10,089 nt of DNA, taken from positions 1 through 10,089 of the forward strand of contig JANXLO010000504.1 of NCBI GenBank assembly GCA_025355115.1, in the 5' to 3' direction. Source of the DNA: Chthonomonadaceae bacterium. GTDB taxonomy: Bacteria > Armatimonadota > Chthonomonadetes > Chthonomonadales > Chthonomonadaceae. Positions 5,917 to 10,089 of this stretch are shown piece by piece. Position 1 is the stretch's first letter. Each line of letters starts with the position of its first letter. The position numbers and the translations under genes were made by a program. The notes below the pieces were generated by a model that ran no database searches, was not told where the DNA came from, and worked only from the letters and a program-made list of their open reading frames with translations.

Positions 5917-8271
5917 TTATCTCCCTGCAGCCGTGATTCCCGCAGGCGCCTTTGGCGCGAATCTCATGACGATAGCGTCCTGGGTGGTAATGAAATCTCG
6001 GCCATGCAGAGATCCATGAATTTCGTTAGTATCGCAGAGCAGACGGGCCGTCCCCTCAGTCAACTCCAGTTCCCATGTTCCCTCCGCCATGCCTATAACC
6101 AGCAATGGGCTGGGCAAGGGCAGAGGCTTTCCGGCGCCGCGCAACAGCTCTATCCAGACTTTGGTTGGCACAACACTTCCGCCGCCATAGCTGAGGACTG
6201 GAGCGGTCCCCGGCTGCGTCAGTTGCCAGGGAGCGGGAGCGTCCTTCCCAGACTTCTCCAGCAACTCCTCGGAATTCTCTGCTCGCGTCACCATTTTGAT
6301 GACCACATGCTTGGATCGCGCCAGCGGCCGTCCGTCCAATGCATAGGCCATCAATGCACAGAAGCGGTTGGGAGTGGAGACGCGCAGACTCCCGATCTCG
6401 TAGAGCCGGCCCGGCTCTACCTCTCCAGCCAGTATCGCGAGAGAAGGCGCGTTTACCTCCAATCGGCCTTCGTGTCCGAAGCGGGCGATCTGACCGGTAT
6501 CGCTTTTCCACACGCCGGTCTGCATGTTTTTTTCACTGATCGGCAGGCCCCGCTTGCCGAAGAAGTTCAGCATGTCGCGCAAAGCCTGGACGTCCGTCAG
6601 GGTTCCAGTTGGAGTCTGAAGTGAAGCGTCGGGACGCGAGTTGGACACGGTGCTCTTAATGCGCACAGCCCAGGAGGCGCGGTGCAGCTCGCTCAAGTGG
6701 GCCGGCCAGTCGTAGAGATGCGCCTGCGGATAGACTAGCGTCGCGGTGTGGTCGGCCGTACGGATAGCACGATTCAGAAACGCCTGACCCGCGATGGCCT
6801 GAAGCCCCCACACGGTCGGATCGGACTGGAATGCGTAGTCGTTCAAGGCGTCCGCTTCCGCGCCATTCGGCGCACGATTCGTCTGATAGCCAAAGAGAAG
6901 CACCGCGTCATAGTCCTGAAGCGAGGCGTACGCCAACACCTCCGGCACACTGACCGCTCGGAAACGGTTCGGCCAGATGGTGCCCCACTCCCGGATAACG
7001 ACCGGCTTATTGTCCCAGCGCAGGGAGGAAGTGAAGGGCGCGAAGCCGAGAGGGCCATCCTCACGAAGCGGATTCTTGTTGCTGTAGTAGCGTATACCTG
7101 GAGTTCTAGGGTCGTCCTTGATGGTGTCCCCGTACCAGTTCTCCGCCGTGAAATCACACTCCTGGGCCGCCGACCAGACGTCGGGAGCGACGTCGTTTGA
7201 TACGACTGCGGTGACAGGGATGCGTACGCCAAGGGTGCGCAGATGCTCGCGCATCATTCGGAAATAGAGCCGCTGCAGCTCAATCAGAAACTGAACGCAG
7301 TCGCGCTGTCGTGCTGGAGCACGGCGCAAGTCTGCTGTGTTCGGGTCGGGGACAGCCGAGGCCCTGGTCAGCAAGGGAAGGTCGACGGTGAGACGCTGCA
7401 TGTCCTCGTCTTCTCGAAGAACTGGGAAACCGTTGAGACTGCCCCAGGCCGTCTGCAGCTTGTCGCGTGTGCCGTAGCGTTCGCTGAGCCAGCGATTCCA
7501 ACGGCTGTGAAGATCCGAGCGGTATGGCTCCGTGAGCGTCTCCAGCTTTTCCGGATAGAGAAAAAAGCCGTGCTCATTGCAGATCTCGATCATCACCAGG
7601 GCTGGATCCTCTGCGGGCGAAATCCCGGAGTACGGGTTCCGATGCGTGAGCAGGCGAGTGGCGTAGTCCTTCTGCAACTGGATGAGATAGACATCGAAGA
7701 GGGCATAGGGCCGCGCACCGCGATCCATGGAGTCCGCGTTTAGAACATTATCGCCGGATTTGAACGTGCGGAAGTCGAGCAGATCGAGATAGTAGTAGAT
7801 GCCGTGTCGCCTCAGTGAATCCATCCAGCGGTCAAGCCGATCCTGATAGTGCTTGTCGAAATGGAGTGAGTCCGGTGCTGTCGTTTTGCCCAGCAGACAG
7901 TTGCGATTATCGATCGCCTCAAGGCGAACGAGGTTCAGACCAGCACGAGCGAAATTCTCAACGACTTTTTCAATCTGATCCGTTGGGATGTCGAGCCTGG
8001 TGGAGGATACGTTGATTCCCCAGAAGCGGGCGCGCTGTCCATCCGCGAAGTAGAAATGGCCATTGCTCCCTGCGCTCAGGAATCCATGCCGTCCGGCGGG
8101 AGTGTCAAGGGTGCCCCGGAAATCAAGCTGACTCGAGGCAGGCAGAGAAAACCCCGCCTTTCGGACCTTCATTTTCTCGTCGGCATGAGCTGAAATGGTT
8201 AGGGAGATGCAGACCGCGAACGCGACAACGAGCGGGCGATGCAGACATTTGGCAATGATTGAAAACAGCAA
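5917..8271 (-). CDS. Secreted clan GH-A glycoside hydrolase with C-terminal beta domain
   Basis: A 784-residue exported glycosidase. A Sec signal (MLFSIIAKCL, hydrophobic core 14-27, cut near AHA-D at 30) precedes a strand pair ending ARFWGINVSSTRLD (81-94), the GINxxS opening of a clan GH-A TIM barrel. NFARAGLNLVRLEAID follows at 106-121. The predicted acid/base is Glu233 in VMIEICNEHG (strand 4) and the nucleophile Glu428 in PVVIREWGT (strand 7), the normal clan spacing. The barrel ends near 500; residues 500-784 form beta-rich domains including SDTGQIARFGHEGRLEVNAP (590-609), a pattern seen after such catalytic domains in plant-polymer degraders. I cannot name the GH family or the sugar; mannan, galactan or cellulose-like substrates are possible. 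The start is TTG at 8271, with AAGGAG (8283-8278) six bases upstream; the next ATG (residue 34) would remove the signal. It follows the oxidase gene by 44 bp. Confidence 0.85.
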   Translation of the reverse strand: MLFSIIAKCLHRPLVVAFAVCISLTISAHADEKMKVRKAGFSLPASSQLDFRGTLDTPAGRHGFLSAGSNGHFYFADGQRARFWGINVSSTRLDIPTDQIEKVVENFARAGLNLVRLEAIDNRNCLLGKTTAPDSLHFDKHYQDRLDRWMDSLRRHGIYYYLDLLDFRTFKSGDNVLNADSMDRGARPYALFDVYLIQLQKDYATRLLTHRNPYSGISPAEDPALVMIEICNEHGFFLYPEKLETLTEPYRSDLHSRWNRWLSERYGTRDKLQTAWGSLNGFPVLREDEDMQRLTVDLPLLTRASAVPDPNTADLRRAPARQRDCVQFLIELQRLYFRMMREHLRTLGVRIPVTAVVSNDVAPDVWSAAQECDFTAENWYGDTIKDDPRTPGIRYYSNKNPLREDGPLGFAPFTSSLRWDNKPVVIREWGTIWPNRFRAVSVPEVLAYASLQDYDAVLLFGYQTNRAPNGAEADALNDYAFQSDPTVWGLQAIAGQAFLNRAIRTADHTATLVYPQAHLYDWPAHLSELHRASWAVRIKSTVSNSRPDASLQTPTGTLTDVQALRDMLNFFGKRGLPISEKNMQTGVWKSDTGQIARFGHEGRLEVNAPSLAILAGEVEPGRLYEIGSLRVSTPNRFCALMAYALDGRPLARSKHVVIKMVTRAENSEELLEKSGKDAPAPWQLTQPGTAPVLSYGGGSVVPTKVWIELLRGAGKPLPLPSPLLVIGMAEGTWELELTEGTARLLCDTNEIHGSLHGRDFITTQDAIVMRFAPKAPAGITAAGR

Positions 8272-8277
8272 ACTACA

Positions 8278-8283
8278 CTCCTT
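8278..8283 (-). promoter_or_regulatory. Ribosome binding site that fixes the TTG start of the glycosidase
   Basis: The minus strand reads AAGGAG, then six bases, then TTG at 8271. Without this site the first ATG would be residue 34, past the signal peptide. The placement strongly favours the TTG. Confidence 0.8.
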
Positions 8284-8315
8284 GAAAAAATTCCGGTGGC
8301 TCTACTCTACTACGC

Positions 8316-9476
8316 TCACAGTCGTGATTTATCAGCACTGAACCGGGAGAGGTGAAAGCGGCTGAGGTCGTACGGAACGGTAATATCGGTCAGAAGCGAT
8401 GCGGCAATGCTGCCAAGGAGGGGCGTGAACTTAAAGCCATGACCGGAGCATGCGCTCACGACAAGGACGGCGGGCAGACCAGGAACTGTGTCGATGACGA
8501 AATCCTCATCAGGCGTGTTCGTGTACAGACAGACTTTTTCGTATACGACGCGATCGCTCAGGTGCTCGAACCGCCGTCGGGCGTAGCGCCGTGCTGACTC
8601 CCTGTCCTCTCCTGATACGATGCGATCTACGGTCTCCGGCGCGCTGGCAACCCCTCTGTCATGGAGGCCAAGCTTGACGCCACCTGCTCTGCCCATGCCG
8701 AGCGAAGGAAAACCGTAGGCGTTGGCGGCGGCATCGATCCACACAGGAAGCCGCCCGACTGCGAAATCCTCTGGATGTGAGGCGGGATCGAAATACACAT
8801 AGGTCTGCCGTGTCACTGTCAGAGGGATCGTCGTTCCGAGCGTGGCCAGCAGAGGCTGTGTCCAGGCTCCAGCTGCAATCAGCAGCCTATCCCCGCGAAT
8901 TTTCTCTCCGTTTTCGAGCGCAACGGATACCCCGCTCCCCGCCTCCTCGATACCCGCAACGCGTGTCTCCTCCCTGATCGTCGCGCCAAATCCTAGTGCG
9001 AGCGAAGCCGCGAAACGGACTGATTCCGAGGCCAGCGCGAAGCCCATGCTTGGCTCATGAATCGCGACCTCGTCGTCCTGCAACGTGAGCGCAGGGAAAT
9101 GAGACGGTCTGTCGGCGGCAGTCCATAGATCGTAGGCGACTCCGCACTCCTCGAGCGCAGCCTGCGCCGCTGCAATCCTTGGATCGCCTTTCGGCCCGAA
9201 GTAGATGCCGCCGCAGGCATGAAACAGCGCCGTCCCCTGCCCGCGCATGCGATAGAGGGCGTTCAGCTGTTCCCAGAGCAGGTAGGAGTCCGCCATGAGG
9301 GATGTGTAGAGCGAATCGGGATAGACACGGCGCACGATTCGGCTGTCGCCGTACGAACTTCCACGGTCATGGTCAAGGCGATGCCGCTCCAGCCCTATGA
9401 CCTCGTGACCGGCCTGCGCCAGATGCCATGCCGCCATAGCCCCCACTCCACCCACGCCTAGGATCAATACGCGCAA
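8316..9476 (-). CDS. solA: FAD-dependent N-methyltryptophan/sarcosine oxidase-like enzyme
   Basis: A 386-residue flavoprotein of the monomeric sarcosine oxidase/N-methyltryptophan oxidase group, which oxidises secondary amines to an imine (then aldehyde and amine) and reduces oxygen to hydrogen peroxide. The N-terminal strand LRVLILGVGGVGAMAAWHL is the dinucleotide-binding motif. HDRGSSYGDSRIVRRVY (residues 36-52) is the family's flavin-contact signature. Cys316 in KVCLYTNTPDEDF matches the covalent FAD cysteine. Lys268 in GGVKLGLHD matches the oxygen-activating lysine. SGHGFKFTPLLG near 344-355 is the last FAD-binding segment. The start is TTG at 9476, eight bases after AGGAG (9489-9485); a later ATG would destroy the Rossmann motif. 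The gene lies between the prenyl synthase (37 bp) and the glycosidase (44 bp). The true amine substrate is unknown; an amine-linked sugar is an inference only. The gene symbol is by similarity. Confidence 0.9.
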   Translation of the reverse strand: MRVLILGVGGVGAMAAWHLAQAGHEVIGLERHRLDHDRGSSYGDSRIVRRVYPDSLYTSLMADSYLLWEQLNALYRMRGQGTALFHACGGIYFGPKGDPRIAAAQAALEECGVAYDLWTAADRPSHFPALTLQDDEVAIHEPSMGFALASESVRFAASLALGFGATIREETRVAGIEEAGSGVSVALENGEKIRGDRLLIAAGAWTQPLLATLGTTIPLTVTRQTYVYFDPASHPEDFAVGRLPVWIDAAANAYGFPSLGMGRAGGVKLGLHDRGVASAPETVDRIVSGEDRESARRYARRRFEHLSDRVVYEKVCLYTNTPDEDFVIDTVPGLPAVLVVSACSGHGFKFTPLLGSIAASLLTDITVPYDLSRFHLSRFSADKSRL

Positions 9477-9484
9477 ATAAGATT

Positions 9485-9489
9485 CTCCT
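9485..9489 (-). promoter_or_regulatory. Ribosome binding site for the TTG start of the flavin oxidase
   Basis: AGGAG on the minus strand lies eight bases before TTG (9476-9474), which encodes the first residue of the dinucleotide-binding strand. An in-frame ORF extends upstream to 9533 inside the previous gene's end, but those 19 residues have no family counterpart. Confidence 0.75.
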
Positions 9490-9513
9490 GAGCAGAGCAG
9501 ACGAAGCGGAAAT

Positions 9514-10089
9514 TTACAGGTCACGCTCCACAATGTAGCGAGCTATTGCGCGGAGCGGCTCAGCACGGAGATCGAATGCTGTCAGAGTATGCAGGGCGGC
9601 ATCGACCTCGGCATGAGCGCGACGGCGGGACTCCTCCAATCCGTAGAGCTTGGGATAGGTGGCTTTGTCTCGCTCCTCGTCACTACCGACGGGCTTGCCA
9701 ATCTTGGCTTCATCACCCGTGACGTCGAGGATGTCATCTGCAATCTGGAAAGCCAGGCCGATATGCGCCCCATAGGCTCGAAGGGAGGCAACATCTTCCT
9801 CGCTCGCTCCGGCAAGCATGGCGCCCGCCAGCACAGATGCCGTCAGCAATGCCCCGGTTTTGTGGGCGTGTATGTACTGCAGCGTGTCGGTGGTGACCTC
9901 CTGACCTTGCGACTCCATATCGACGACCTGGCCGCCAACCATGCCCCACGTGCCGGATGCCTCCGCGATGAGCCGCAATGTGGGCAGCACTCGGTCGGCA
10001 GGAACTGTCGCGACGTTTTCCGCGATCAGCTGGAACGCAAGGGCTAAGAGCGCGTCTCCCGCGAGCAGGGCCATCGCATCGCCATAGAC
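9514..10089 (-). CDS. ispA: Polyprenyl (farnesyl/geranylgeranyl) diphosphate synthase, C-terminal part
   Basis: A trans-isoprenyl diphosphate synthase that condenses IPP with allylic diphosphates to make FPP or GGPP for quinones, carotenoids or undecaprenyl carriers. The frame is open to the right edge, so 191 residues are visible and about 100, including the first DDxxD motif, lie beyond the window. Seen features are the opening VYGDAMALLAGDALLALAF helix, the GMVGGQVVDM segment, HKTGALL, and the second Asp-rich motif QIADDILD (about residues 125-132 of the fragment), followed by GKPVGSDEERDKATYPKLYG, the standard lid region. The chain-length class cannot be read without the first motif. The ATG at 10074 is internal, since family sequence continues upstream of it. 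The gene is first in the minus-strand run and 37 bp from the oxidase. Confidence 0.92.
   Translation of the reverse strand, partial: VYGDAMALLAGDALLALAFQLIAENVATVPADRVLPTLRLIAEASGTWGMVGGQVVDMESQGQEVTTDTLQYIHAHKTGALLTASVLAGAMLAGASEEDVASLRAYGAHIGLAFQIADDILDVTGDEAKIGKPVGSDEERDKATYPKLYGLEESRRRAHAEVDAALHTLTAFDLRAEPLRAIARYIVERDL

Noticed and set aside
1..10089. A new multi-gene defence or biosynthetic system
   Set aside because: Apart from the decayed nuclease, the genes belong to recognisable housekeeping or degradative families, and no linked set of unknown genes is present.

Overview
The window is bacterial and appears to be two unrelated pieces of DNA joined near position 582. Bases 1 to about 580 are visibly AT-rich and encode the middle of an MFS sugar permease of a kind common in Bacteroidota. 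From about 584 onward the DNA is GC-rich and carries tightly packed genes with clear Shine-Dalgarno sites. The two coding frames meet inside two truncated genes on opposite strands, so a chimeric contig is the simplest reading. The GC-rich part suggests an aerobic, polysaccharide-degrading heterotroph with an exporting cell envelope (a Tat signal, a Sec signal, a secreted hydrolase). Armatimonadota or Acidobacteriota-like bacteria would fit, but this is a guess from gene style and not shown by the sequence.

Layout of the GC-rich part. On the minus strand, a Tat-exported NHL beta-propeller protein (945-2015) is followed after 16 bp by threonine synthase (thrC, 584-928, cut off at the junction). 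The adenine glycosylase mutY (2192-3337) is divergent from this pair. Their 176-bp intergenic region has two -10-like boxes lying in the arms of a perfect 12-bp inverted repeat. Directly after the mutY stop lies a decayed fragment of a DUF1016/YhcG-type PDDEXK nuclease (3338 to about 3610). Next is an intact DUF4287-SRPBCC fusion protein (3645-4295), whose 3' end overlaps by 12 bp the convergent group I truncated haemoglobin gene (4284-4646, minus).

From 4805 to the right end all genes are on the minus strand in the transcription order ispA-like prenyl synthase (partial), solA-like flavin oxidase, secreted clan GH-A glycoside hydrolase, alpha/beta-hydrolase (acetyl-xylan-esterase/dienelactone-hydrolase-like). 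The gaps are 37, 44 and 80 bp, so co-transcription is plausible. The glycosidase and the esterase could act together on a substituted polysaccharide. The oxidase and prenyl synthase have no obvious link to that task.

Three genes (thrC, the glycoside hydrolase, the flavin oxidase) start with TTG, each placed correctly behind a Shine-Dalgarno site. I found no tRNA, rRNA, CRISPR array, insertion sequence or convincing rho-independent terminator, and no convincing new multi-gene system. The points most worth a second look are the junction, the nuclease remnant, the mirrored promoters and the unassigned glycosidase cluster.
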